A stretch of DNA of 64,000 bases, taken from Chimonanthus salicifolius. Lineage: Eukaryota; Streptophyta; Magnoliopsida; Laurales; Calycanthaceae. Of this stretch, positions 12,213 through 23,701 are shown piece by piece; position 1 is the first letter of the stretch; each line of letters begins with the position of its first letter. The notes under the pieces are model-generated. The model ran no database searches, was not told the origin of the DNA, and saw nothing but the letters and a program-made list of their open reading frames with translations. A program made the position numbers and the translations under genes. Location of the stretch: assembly GCA_013350335.1 (NCBI GenBank), contig CM023540.1, positions 21,333,828 through 21,397,827 on the forward strand, given 5' to 3'.

Positions 12213-13283
12213 GCAAGTCTTTCAATTTTGCAGATAATTGTATATATTTTGCTTATTTCTCGATTGTGAAAGATACCAATTTAGGTCGGGTTTGGAAAAC
12301 AACCAAATCCAACGTCACTATCCACATCAAGGACGTAGTCATTTATTAAATGCATTATCTCTAGACTTACTTTATGAAAATTAATGTATCCATGTGAAAG
12401 AAGGGTAGTGTTCAAGTAGATCATAAATCTTCTAAAGCATATATGTCAAAAGAAAAAAAAGTATATAAATACTAAGGAAAACTTTGGGGAGACTTCTCGG
12501 ATCTTCTATCTAGAGAGGTTGCTCTTTAAATATTAATGTAAAAAATATATTTTTTGATGAAATATATAGATAATAACGACGACATTTGATATATAAAATT
12601 GGAATCTAATTTTATAATTTTAACCTTGTTATTTAGACTTGATATTTTATTAGTACATGCTATTGATTTTTTCACGGCCTATCTTACAATGTTGTGATGA
12701 TCACAGTACCCCCACACATTATCTACTCATTTATAGGCGGGTCAACTTCAAATAGATGAGATACTGTCTGATAATGATGATTTGAAGTGAATTCAGGCCA
12801 ATCTAACTTATTTACTAAATGAGTCAATATTATAGCATTACAATTTTAACATGATTAGGTTTGGGTTGGACAAATGACGAATTTTGCATAATATCCTATG
12901 TTACATTCAACTCCAATTAATTCGAATTTAACATCTTCAATTACATCTTCCTCTTTCGGAATTAATTCACCACTCATCTAAAAATATTTGACTCATTCGG
13001 ACTCTCATAACTGGATCCAGACTAACCAATTTACAATTTAAATTCTTAAAGTGGTAGAAATAATTATTGGAATTCTAGGTTTTCGAATTTAAGCTCAAAT
13101 CTTGTGAATACTCCAGGATTTAGACTGACTTTCTTGTTACTCCAATTTATCTCTGCAAAGCTGAAAATAATATTAAATATATCTAATATATATAAAAATA
13201 ATAATTAACTAGTTCAATAATTAAGAATAAAAATATTATTTTTCATCTCTCAACCAAAGTAAGTCTCGATCAAATTATTATGA

Positions 13284-13508
13284 GTGATAGAATTCAATGT
13301 CCGTTTCAGTATCACTGTACCTGCCTTCGTGAATACACTGTTAGCGTTGGAGTTGGAGGAGGAGGAAGTGAAAAGCGGCTCTGACATGTGCAGACTGCCG
13401 ACTAGTTTATATAAATATCATGCAGAAGGCATGAACACGAAGTTTACAAAAGAGAATAAAGAAACAACGCTTTTGTCAAGCTGCAACTACGTCCACGGCT
13501 ATTATTGA
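13284..13508 (+). CDS. Second copy of the unknown open frame, doubtful
   Basis: 74 codons, related to the frame at 8661-8966 up to about residue 57 and then out of frame relative to it after a 2-bp deletion. No domain recognised. Probably not translated. Confidence 0.1.
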   Translation: MIEFNVRFSITVPAFVNTLLALELEEEEVKSGSDMCRLPTSLYKYHAEGMNTKFTKENKETTLLSSCNYVHGYY

Positions 13509-14040
13509 TTGTGTCTGCATATTTAATAGTAAGAGATTTAATGTACTATTTCATCACTTATAGATGGAAATTCAAGTAAAAATCTAAAATTTGTCTAATT
13601 TTATATTATTAAAATTTCAAAAGATTTACGTGACCTTCTCTCATTGAATAAGAAAGAACTTTTTTTCCCGCCTTAAAAAATTGGAAATGCTAAGTTTGAG
13701 TTCCATGATCTCCTAGTGAGTATCATCTATGAGAGTTTTTCACTTGGTTTTTCACATTTTCCCACATGTAAATTAAAAAAATAAGTATCACCCTTGATAA
13801 TTTTATGCTGAATTTCCGTGGTTTCCATCTTTTTAGCCAATTGTCATTACGACTCATAACGACTAACAGCCTTATCTCCCACAACCCTCCAACTCCAATC
13901 TTCACAAACATGGGTAAAAAATGAAAATGAAGAGTTGAAGGTCATCAATTACGTTGCTTGGAATCCTCTTTTGTGGTTCCAACATGAGAAACGTAGTCCT
14001 TTGTTATGTGTCTCAACATTTCAAGACAACTATGACCACT

Positions 14041-14048
14041 TATAAATA
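14041..14048 (+). promoter_or_regulatory. TATA box of MYB copy 2
   Basis: TATAAATA, 54 bp before the ATG at 14102. The upstream ACGT element reads ACGTAG at 13991-13996, where copies 1 and 4 have ACGTGG. Confidence 0.7.
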
Positions 14049-14101
14049 CCTCCCAATTGTTTAACTAAAACCACTAAAGTCCACTCTTCATAGAGAGAGA
14101 G

Positions 14102-17100
14102 ATGGGTCACTTGCAAAAGATAGAGAACAATGGTGTCAGAAAAGGTTCATGGACTGAAGAAGAAGATACACTTCTAAGAAAATGCATTGAGAAATTTGGA
14201 GAAGGGAATTGGCCTCTTGTTCCTTTCAGGGCAGGTGGTATACAATACTGTTGAATATATTAGAATTAGTATCTAATTACGATTCTTAGTTTGGGTTTAT
14301 CACTATTAAGAAATGTATTTAGATTAGAATTGTAATAGCCCTAGGGTCGGCTAAGGCTATATATATGTGTGTAATACTCCTTGTTGAATACAATTTCTTA
14401 ATTTTTAATATGGTATCAGCCAAACCATGATCCTGACAAGAGAGAAAACCATCGAGAGTTCCTCCTCTCTCCCTCTGCCGGAGGAATCTCGTCAGGCAGA
14501 GGGAGGGGACCCTTTCAAAAATTCTGAAGTCCCTTCCGTGCAGATTTGTCCATGTACCCCATCTCTTCCTGTTAGATTCATTTTGGAATAGATCTGTCTC
14601 TGTTCAGTCCAGAAACCCAATAGTGCAAGCTTTTGTCTTCCCCTTGGACGCTTGATTTGTTTTGCACGACGACCGCTGCTCTTTCTACTGCGGTTGGCTT
14701 GCTCTCTTCCGTATGTGCACCCTTGCAGCCCCAGATCTGTGCCCAGTCCATGTTTCAAACTGCAGAACCCACTCTCACTAGTCCTCCTTTGGGTTTCAGC
14801 CAACACCCGATCAGATCTAGCCGACCACAGATATTTTTTTCCCTGTTTACGTTCGTCCCTCTTGCAGTTGCCGCACCTACCCTCTCTACTTCCGATATGC
14901 TCCGCATACAACCTCTCTCTCTTCGCTCAGATCTGGTCCTTTGTTGCCCGCAGCTATTGCCTCTGTAGTTGTCTGAAGCCATCGTTTCTCTCTGATTGCT
15001 CTCTCTCATCGCCCCTTTTGGTCTTTTCACCATCTCCTCCACATCCTGACTTCTCTGTATCCAGCGTTCTTGATACACGCAGCATCCACAACTCTGCTTG
15101 CCTCTTGTCACTCGATCTGCACTCACGATTTCTCAACATCTGCACCATTGGGGAGCCCGAAAAACATTGCTCAGTTCACAGATCTGCAGCGATCTGTTCT
15201 ACTTTCCATTTGTTTTCCCTGTTGCCATTCGTTTTGCAAAGGTTTTCTCTCCATCTGAACCTTACCACTCGATTAGCGTTTTCTACCCCTATTACCCAAG
15301 ATTTGCTGTATTTGTTTCAGTTAAAAAAAAAAAAAAATTTTTGAAAGAGGGTTTGGTACTCCAATATCTTGACAGAGGAATAAATTTTGCATCATCCACC
15401 ATTGCAGCCAGCAGCCTCTCCATCGCCTACCATTGTTGATTGATAGTCTCCTTGCAAAGAGATCTTTGTTTGCCTTTGTTGCTATGCGTCGCCTCTATAT
15501 CCTTGCCTCTACCGCCTTTCGCTGTTGGTTTCTCTTGTTCGCTCGAGGGAACATGTTCTTGAGTACTTGCTGCTTGTTGGGTTTCACTGATCTGCATCGT
15601 CCAATAGTTGGTACTGAGTAATTGCACCTATATCTCTGGAGTTTCATAGTTTGACAACTTGGAGTATGATTTGTTTGCCTCATCGTTGGCATCTCTGCTG
15701 TCTTGTATTGGTTTCATAGTGCTCAAAAATCTTAATAAAAAAAAGAAGTTTTGATCAGTTTGTCCCTGCATTGAGTTCTGTTTGTGAAAATGCCCTTGGT
15801 TCTTCCTTTGTTTCTCTTGGTCTCTGTCTTCTTCCTGGATCTTGATCGATTTTGATTTGCATCCTCTCATTCGATCGATTTGCATTTATTTTCCTCTTGT
15901 CTTCCTCTTGTATCTGGACTTTGACTCAACCCCTTTGTAGTCCAGTTTTGCATCTGCCTTTGTCTCTATCTTTTCAGGCAGATTTGATTTCGTTGGTACC
16001 CTTTGCAGCCTTTTGGCACTTTGTCTCCTCCATTTGCAGCCACAGTTTGGAGGATTTGGTTTCTTGTTTTCTTTGCTCTTTGCATCTTTCTCACACTTTG
16101 TAGTCTCTATTTGCACCAAACAGACTTTATGTTCTTTGGAATTAAAATTGGTAGTGGCATTAGCATTGGCATCAGTATTGGCGACATTGGCATTGATATC
16201 AACAAGTGGAAGGAGGGAGAGTTGAAGTAAGTTCGGCATCGGTTTTATAACTTGCAGTACATCTGGAATATTGGTTCAGTTTTAATTGGTTTCGTCAGCA
16301 CGTCTTCACCATTGATTTGCTTTTGCTCAACTAGATGACATTAGTCGACACTTGGATTATCTAGTTATTAGTTTCTTGTTTTGTTAAATAATTGTAAACT
16401 CAAAGTGGTGAACCACTTGAGTTTAAGAGGGAATGTTGAATATATTAGAATTAATATCTAATTAGGATTTTTAGTTTGGGTTTATTTCTATTGAGAGATG
16501 CATTTAAATTAGAAGTGTAATAGTCCTAGGGTTGGCTAAGATTATATATATATATAATATTCCTTATTAAATACAATTTCTTAATTTCTAACAAATACAA
16601 TGGTATATTTCTTATAAAATTGTTGTTTGGATGAAGTAAAATGTTTGAATATATTTTATGATTGAATTTGCAGGTCTTAGACGATGCCGGAAGAGTTGCA
16701 GAATGAGATGGTTGAACTATCTTCATCCAAATATCAAGCGAGGAGAGTTTGAAGAAGACGAAGTCGATCTCATCATCAGGCTTCATGAACTGTTAGGAAA
16801 TAGGCAAGTGATACTGCCTCTCACAATTTTGCAGATAATTGTATATATGTTGCTTTATGCTCGATTGTGAAAGATACCAATTTAGGTCGGGTTTGGAAAA
16901 CAACCAAATCCAACGTCACTATCCACATCAAGGACGTAGTCATTTATTAAATGCATTATCTCTAGACTTACTTTATGAAAATTAATGTGTCCATGTGAAA
17001 GTATGGTAGTGTTCAAGTAGATCATAAATCTTCTAAAGCATATATTTCAGAAAAAAATAAAAAACAGTATATAAATACTAAGGAAAACTTTTGGGAGACT

Positions 17101-18710
17101 TCTCGGGTCTCCTAATAGGGAGGTTGCTCTTTAAATATTAAAGTAAAAAACATATTTTCTGATGAGATATATAGATAATAACGACGACATTTGATATACA
17201 AAATTGGAATCTCATTTTATAATTTTAACCTCGTTATTTAGACTTGAAATTTTATTAGTACATGTTATTGATTTTTTCACGGCCCATCTTACAATGTTTT
17301 GATGATCACAGTACTCCCACACATTATCTACTCATTTATAGGCGGGTTCAACTTTAAATAGATAGGATACTGTCTGATATTGATGATTAGAAGTGAATTA
17401 AGGTCAACCTAACTTATTTACTAAATGAGTCAATATTATAGCATTACAATTTTAACATGATTAGGTTTGGGTCGAACAAATGACGGATTTTGAATAATAT
17501 CCTACTCCAATTAATTCCAACTCAAATTTTACCTAAAAGAACTCAACATAGAATTAATTGGGACACATTTTAGTGAAACCAATGCAATCAAAGTCAAATG
17601 ATTTTGAAAAAATATATTAAATAGTATATGAAATATAAAAAATATCTATATGTAGTAAAAATTTGTGATAGTAGTAAATTACAATATCATATATTCATAA
17701 AAAATATGATATAAGAAATTCGTTATGCATAAAAAGAAATTTGAGTTAGGTAATTTTGGAATAGTTTCTACTCAAATCCTCACTCTTCGACTAAGTTGAG
17801 GTTGAGCACAATTTAGCTTAAAAAATCACCCTTAATGTAATCTTAATTGAGGATCCCAACCAAATCAAACCCTGATTTGGGTAGGGTCAGACGGACCCTA
17901 ATACGTTGCATTCCAAATTAGCTAGATTTACATGTTCTAAATTTTACCTTGATCATTATGAATAATGAATATACTTATTGTTCAGATTTTATGGTATTAT
18001 AGATTGTTATGATCATCAAATCAAAATTATGTTTCCAAATTATGTAATTGTGAACCAAAAAGGGCCCATTATGTATGGTTGGACTTGATCATTTCTCATG
18101 CATTAAATCACAAGTTTTATTGTCAAAGCTTCCTTAATTGTTGTGTCATTATTATAATCTTCAAGGCTTTGACCATATTTTTGGATATTATTGAACTATA
18201 AGTGTTAAGGTTGAAGTTATGTTACAGCATAACTATACTTCTAGTGTCACTAAAACATGTTATCTTGTCCATAGATGGTCACTAATTGCAGGTAGGATTC
18301 CAGGAAGAACGGCAAATCACATAAAGAACTATTGGAACTCTCATTTGAACAAAAAGCTTGAGAGAGAAACAAACTTGGAAAAATCTCAAACAGGAAATAC
18401 GAAGACTAAAGTTATAAAGCCTCAAGCTCGGAGATTTTCTTCTAGTTCAAAGTGGTTGAATGGATTTGGGTCATCTACTGACGTCCAACCACAACCAATA
18501 TCCAGTAATGCAACGCTGCCGGCGGCTCAAGAGGATTCTATTTCCTGGTGGAAGAGGCTGTTGGCTGTTGCAGAGGAAGAAGAGTTGCCTGAGAGCTTTT
18601 GGGTGGAAGAGGAAGAGAAAATGGAAAAGGGAGGAGGAGAAATGACGGAGGTGGGAGGGTGGGATGACATAGAGCTGGACTTGGATATTTGGGGCCTTCT
18701 GGGGACATAA
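14102..18710 (+). CDS. MYB copy 2, anthocyanin-type R2R3-MYB transcription factor (subgroup 6)
   Basis: Three exons: 14102-14234, 16674-16803 (130 bp) and 18275-18710, giving 232 residues. R2 (about 13-63) has Trp at 17, 36 and 57; R3 has Phe in place of its first Trp, then W89 and W108. The bHLH-contact signature D-L-x2-R-x3-L-x6-L-x3-R is complete at D76, L77, R80, L84, L91 and R95. The subgroup 6 motif appears as KPQARRF (136-142). Family members pair with bHLH and WD40 partners to switch on flavonoid and anthocyanin genes in the nucleus; that role is inferred. Odd points: NWPLVPF where copies 3 and 4 have NWRLVPF, ANHI where they have ANDI, an LTR element in intron 1 (2439 bp), and a GC donor at intron 2 (16804). 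The C-terminus is acidic ([14 protein letters not shown]). The frame is intact, but expression is uncertain. Confidence 0.9.
14249..16593 (+). mobile_element. Non-autonomous LTR retrotransposon in intron 1 of MYB copy 2
   Basis: 5' LTR 14249-14410, then TGGTATCAG; 3' LTR 16434-16593, preceded by the AAGAGGGAA polypurine run. Target duplication AATAC is at 14244-14248 and 16594-16598. It sits at the same intron position as the element at 9631-12002. Both 5' LTRs share bases that differ from both 3' LTRs (ATTACGATT against ATTAGGATT), so the two elements descend from one insertion. The longest interior frame (14652-15344) is a pyrimidine-tract artefact with no retroelement domain. Confidence 0.93.
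16804..16809 (+). other. Non-canonical GC splice donor of MYB intron 2
   Basis: Exon 2 ends AATAG and the intron begins GCAAGT, the known consensus for GC-AG introns. Joining AATAG to ATGGTCACTAATTGCAG at 18275 restores the invariant NRWSLIAGR of R3. The nearest GT (at 16808) would break the frame. The same AATAG-GCAAGT is at 12213, 38820 and 44157. Confidence 0.85.
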
Positions 18711-19690
18711 GTTTTATGTTATTGAACACCCAATTCATTACCTTCTTCAGTATTTGTCGTACTCAATGATTGTATGTTTTTCCTCAACGTGATGTTGATA
18801 ATAACAACATATTATCATAAAGTTTTTTAATAGAATTTATTTGCATTAATTGGATAATTCGATTTATCATACCAAATATTATTTTTATATTATAAAGAAA
18901 GTAAAATTTATTTGAGTTCAACATTTCTATCTACTTAATGTTCTTGTCAATGAGTAAACAGTTCAAAATATTATTTTAGTTTTTTAACTTAAAAGGGTTC
19001 TAGTAATGGTTAGGAACACACCTCAAAAAGTAGGAGTCTTGAGATCGATTCCCCCTCCATGTCAAAGAGCGGTGTGTATGGATAAGAAGGCTTGCACATT
19101 TCTTGAGGATTAGTCGGGTGCTCTAAGAGATGTGTATATCTTGATAATAAAAAAAATACTATATCATATATGCTGCGAGGTCTTATCTTGAATTCTAGAT
19201 GTTAAACTATGCATAACTAAAGTGAATAGATAATCATTCTGGGTTACATCTTAAACATTTGTAGTGCATTAACAGCGAGATCTACAATACTCTAATTAAT
19301 CAATCTAATGTTGTTTGGGCTATCAAGATTCATCCATTTGTTACTGTTCATTACCTGCAAAGGAGGAACATTCCCACCTCCTTGGCCACCGCTTCCAGTA
19401 TTGATTTCGTACTGGCCTATTGCATGAGCAACCTTGTTCACAACAGCTTCAAGTATGGATCTTTTGATTTTTTTCATGGTCTATCTAATTGGTTTATTCT
19501 CCAACGTGTTCTGCTCAGGTTTGCACACTTTTGACTTGATCTGTGTACTTTTTTTTTTGAGACAACTTGCCTCCCTCACTTTTGTAATTCTTTTATTGGA
19601 TTTTCTCCCATTTGAATGACATCTTACCCAACATTCAAAAAAAAAAAACTGTGAATAAATAAAATCTCAACGCAAATTGTCTATGAAACT
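18711..19690. other. 3' flank of MYB copy 2, with a SINE and an exon-like remnant
   Basis: No gene. About 18834-18950 matches 40730-40830 downstream of copy 3. On the minus strand at about 19346-19468, a frame reads ILEAVVNKVAHAIGQYEINT and is followed by CAG then GTAATG, like an exon and donor. I do not recognise the protein and cannot show a functional gene. Confidence 0.4.
18995..19157 (+). repeat. tRNA-type SINE downstream of MYB copy 2
   Basis: Starts GGGTTCTAGTAATGGTTAGG (A-box-like), has GAGATCGATTCC (B-box-like, 19041-19052), then CTTGAGGATTAGTCGGGTG, and ends in an A-rich tail. Related copies lie at 40909-40950 and 45471-45653 in the matching 3' flanks of MYB copies 3 and 4, and elsewhere in the window. 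Confidence 0.7.
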
Positions 19691-20040
19691 AATATGTGCA
19701 TGAAATATCATTACTCTGATATTCAGATGATTCCTCCTAGGCATGTGTAGCCGAGTTAGACCTCAACGGCCACGTACTAGGAACAACTTAAGGGTTGGTT
19801 TTGTTTGCGGCACATGGAGCTCTCATGAAAGGGAATTATCATGCAGTTGCCTACTTTAATATTCGAATGAGACCTTTTGGAGTGTGTATGGACACACATT
19901 CCAATGCAAAACTGTGAGAATGTATGAGCGTTATCTTGCTGAGTGGGACATGGTCGCTGCATAGTGAGTGACGCAACACGGAGAGACCGGGTCCGAGAAT
20001 GGGTGGGTGACTCGGTCAAAGCAATGAGTGAAGGGAATTA
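19690..20040 (+). mobile_element. LTR/TRIM fragment, family C
   Basis: Contains CCTCCTAGGCATGTGTAG, CACGTACTAGGAACAA, a GGAGTGTGTATGGACACACA block and ATTCCAATGCAAAACTGTGA. The same blocks occur in order at 41340-41815 and in part at 51410-51627 and 55585-55735. Ends are not preserved. Non-coding. Confidence 0.5.
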
Positions 20041-20599
20041 ATGGGATTTAAATCGGTCAATGGGGTTTGGCTTAGCGGGTTTTAATGGGTTTTGGATGCT
20101 AAATGGGTCAATTCTAGGCCAAAGGGGAATTGGCTGGGTTTGATTCAATGGGATTGGTCAAAGACACGGTGGTGAAAGGGGTTAGACAACCAACAAACGT
20201 GGTCTTAATTGATGGTGGGGTATTAAATAAATGAAAAGGGTGGTTTGTAAAGGAAATCAAAAGGGTTGTGTTGGCTAAGAAAGGACGGTGGTATTGGATG
20301 GGGATGGAAGGAGCAGCCAGGGATGGGCAGCGATGGCGAATAGTGGAGGAAGGGATTCAAGGAGCAGTGATGGCAGCAATGGTATGATTGGCGTCGAACA
20401 GAGAAGGTGTGGGCGGCAGAATGGTGGAAGAAGATAAGATGGATTGAAAGGGCAGTACCTGGGTTGGTCGTAGATCTGGGTGGTGTGGACTGTGGAGGAG
20501 AGGAAGAAGTCACAACAGTATCTGGGCAAAGGCTGGGCTTCGATGGCAGCCGAATCTTGTTGGAACGCATGGCTCACTCTCCACTAAAGAAGGAAGGAG

Positions 20600-21025
20600 T
20601 CCTAGATTGAGAAAAGCTCTTCAACTAGGCAACTACCAATTATCTAGGCACCAATTAAAATTAAAGAGGCTAAAAATCCTCTAGGATTTTTATACTCAGC
20701 AGGTTTTCCATTTTATATGCGGTGGGTATTCTCCTAGAGAACCGCCGTTCGACCGAGTGCCTTCTGAGGCTACGATGGAGCCTCTTGCAGCAAAGGTGTA
20801 GTGAGGGAGATAGAGAGAGGGAAGATACTAAAAGAGATCTTAGGATCCAATTATTGTATCTGTATTCTTTTTATCTATAATGAAATCTACACTTTTCTGT
20901 GGACGTAGACCAAAGTTGGGCCGAACCACGTATATCATGTGTTCTCTGTATTTGTCTGTGATTGAATCTTTGATTTGTGTATGTGGGTATTGGGTATATT
21001 CCCTAACAGTGGTATCAAAGTTTTG
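20600..21025 (+). mobile_element. LTR end with primer-binding site
   Basis: The LTR end ATTCCCTAACA at 21007 is followed by GTGGTATCAAAG, close to the initiator tRNA-Met site. A conserved block, CTGTGGACGTAGACC then GCCGAACCACGTA, lies at about 20897-20930 and is typical of plant Copia LTRs. The left boundary is not determined. 20041-20600 before it is G-rich with no recognised content. Confidence 0.6.
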
Positions 21026-23030
21026 CTTGGAGAACAGGGACTCAGAGGTGAACGGAATGAACGAAATTCAGCTCTAGACGAGACACGTGGCTTTGCAGAA
21101 GGGAAAAACAGCTGAGGGGTGCTTGAGGATGGCGACCGAGACGGAAAGTGCAGATCTGATGATCTGCAGTCTGAATTTGACAGGTGGAGTCATCAACAAT
21201 AGCCAATTCAGGAGAAGTGCTGCTCGGCTAGAGCAGGGGACTGACTGGTTGGACGTTGGTCCAAGTCTACTGTCAACAAGAGAGAGGCTTCAGCGGCATT
21301 AGTTGTACGTGGGTTTGCTTTTAGCAATATACAACGGGTTCGGCTCAAGCGTTGGGTGGAGGCGGTGTGTCTGCCATATAAAAGGTGACTTGCTGATTCA
21401 TATAAAGGGATAGCCAACATGTAGGTTTTGACTGAGAATAAGCCAAGTGAGTATCCTAAGCAAACAAAGGGGCCATATTGGTGTGTGTGCTTACAGCAAA
21501 CAAGACTGTATGTAGTGGGCATGCAGTAGCATGAAAGGCTTAGATCTCTTTGTATGAAGCAATAACAAAGAGACAGCTAGCATGTATATAATACACACCA
21601 ACGAGGAATTACAGAAGGTGTGTTCCAGTCAACATGAGGCGGTCACTGGGGCAGCCAGATCGTTGAGGTAGCCATCTGTGTTTCACAAGTCAGCCCAGAT
21701 AGAGAGGGTCTGGCGTGCATGGTGGCTGAAAGGCTGATTCAGTCCAGAAGATCAGCATTGGGTGGAGGCTGGCTGTATGAGAAGCTTGAGACAGCAGTGT
21801 TGTGGCAGCACAAGAAAGGAGTTGTTGCAAGGTGGAGCAAGCAACCAGAACGGGTGTTGTTCAGTCTCAGCAGAGAGACAAAACAAAGGGCTACCAACGT
21901 TTTGTTACTGCTTTTTTTGAGTCAGGAAAATCAGGAATACAACAGCAAGGGTCATCATCGTTGGGAGTGGCCAGTGATGCAGAGCTCTCAAGTGCAGTGG
22001 AGGTCAGTTATTTCAGGAGGGTTGATGGAATTCTGGCCAAGGTGGAAACAAGAAAAATCGAACGGAAATAAAAACACAGCACAATACAATATTTTAACGT
22101 GGTTCGGCTCACCTGGCTTACGTCCACAGAGCGACAGAATATTCACTATATGAGAAAGAATATACATGTACAAAATAAAGACTCCCTTGAATCTAGAGCT
22201 CAAACCCGAAGTCCCGAGCACCTTGTACACCCATGTATAAAACACACCAACGTCACCCCTCAGTTGATGTGAATCTCTCTCATACCCAGAATAGTGAACC
22301 TAACTTCTGTGTTGCTCCCTCTACGCTTTATGGGTTCTACGAGCAACATCCCGACGTGCTTCTCAAACGCGGGCGTCTCTGATGATGGTGTGTCCCACAC
22401 ACACAGATCTGCACTTCTGCTCGGGCGATGGAGCTTTGTCTTTCCAGCCGCACTTCTACTGGCTGTCACTCACCGATTTGTAAACCCAGATCTGCAGCGG
22501 TACTGCACTGTTGCTTCCTCCCCTTTTCGGCCGTCGAGCTGTCCTCCAAACAGCATCAGATCTACGGCTCCTTTTTGAAGGCACATCTCCTAAATGAGAA
22601 GACACCACGCACACCTCTAGCATGAGTGTGCCTCATGCACACAGCCATAGAAGCCCACGGCCAAAAGGCTGTCCCCTTTTGGTTCTTCTCTCTCGATGTC
22701 CTTCTGGGATTCCACACCTCCTTTTCTTGTTGGACTGCTCTTGTTACACCCACATATTTATAACATGTGTTGCCTACAAAACAGCCCCATATTTAGTAGA
22801 TTCTTCAGGAAGCACACGTCCCTTGCAAGACAGCCGTATCCCATTCCTCTCTGCCGTGTGAATCTATATACAGCCGATCTTGTCTCCATTTCAGTCGGTG
22901 TCCTACATAGCAATTCCCAATATGATTAGGAAACCTCTTATTAGAAGTCTCTACAAACTTCCTAAAGCAGGCAGCTCTTCTAGATTTTCTAAGAGAAAAT
23001 CTTGTCTCAATTGTGTGGAATCGACACACT
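21026..23030. mobile_element. Retrotransposon-derived DNA, including a reverse-oriented LTR part
   Basis: 21026-22060 follows the primer site and has only short frames with no gag or pol motif. About 22070-22135 reads, on the minus strand, CTCTGTGGACGTAAGCC then GCCGAACCACGTTAA, the counterpart of the block at 20897-20930 in the opposite direction. This implies a second LTR fragment inserted in the other orientation. No gene supported. Confidence 0.45.
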
Positions 23031-23701
23031 CCAACAAATCTGATGTGAATTCTTGAGTTCTCTTTAATGGTTGTTGGGGATCTTCTTCTCCTGCTTCCTC
23101 CTTCTTCCTCCTTCTTCTTCTCCTCTCTCTATATATATTATAATATATTTTATATTTCTTTTTTCCAATTTTTGGTAGCCATGTGATCATGTAGGTGGCT
23201 ACAGAGCATCAACCTTTTGCTCTATTGCATGACAGGTGCCACCCTTGTTACTCTCTGCTTTGATTTTCTATATTTGGATATCAAAAGAAATTAATAAAAA
23301 CAAAAAACTCATCAGAGAAAAAGAATGACCGAATAATTAGATATGCTCGCCAAGATGATAGTCACTGGGCGTGAGAAGGAGATTTTGTTCAGCAAAAACG
23401 GGGCAGGAAAGCTGCAACAAAAGCCATAGAGAGTTTTGATGATTCGTGACAACGGCTAAAGTCGTAATCGAAGGAGAAATGAAATTTAACTAATGAAGTT
23501 AGGCCGAAAATCTTATGTGTTAGATTTTGTGAAATTTGATTATTTGAGATATACTGTCGATTAGACTTGCATCGTCGTGATCAAGCTCCCTTATATGCAC
23601 ATGGCAATATATAATGTTGTTTTATGTAATGACAGCGAAAGCCGTCTCTCCTTCAATTTTTACCTTTGAGCATAGTGGATCGGTGTTGAACCTATAAACA
23701 T
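23031..23701. other. Intergenic; pyrimidine tract, no gene
   Basis: A C/T-rich tract (repeated CTTCTTCCTCC) at about 23080-23135, otherwise unremarkable sequence. Confidence 0.5.

Larger units (their letters stand above)
8365..12928 (+). repeat. Direct tandem duplication, unit 1 (5' part of a MYB gene)
   Basis: The sequence from TAACATCTTGAATTAC (8365) to about 12928 is repeated from TAACATCTTCAATTAC (12929) to about 17510, with high identity throughout. The unit holds the end of an LTR, an unknown open frame, the MYB promoter, exon 1, intron 1 with its retrotransposon, exon 2 and the first part of intron 2. It stops before exon 3, so only unit 2 can make a whole gene. Unit 1 lacks about 70 bp present in unit 2 near 13000-13075. 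Confidence 0.88.
12929..17510 (+). repeat. Direct tandem duplication, unit 2
   Basis: Second copy of the 8365-12928 segment, joined head to tail at about 12928. Past about 17510 the sequence continues through intron 2 to exon 3 of MYB copy 2, so unit 2 holds the original right flank. The matching TE-insertion point and the shared upstream SINE confirm that the whole block was copied at once. Confidence 0.88.

Noticed and set aside
14652..15344. 230-codon open frame inside the LTR element of MYB copy 2
   Set aside because: Low-complexity Leu/Ser/Pro translation of a pyrimidine-rich tract. The corresponding frame is broken in the sister element, and no retroelement motif is present.
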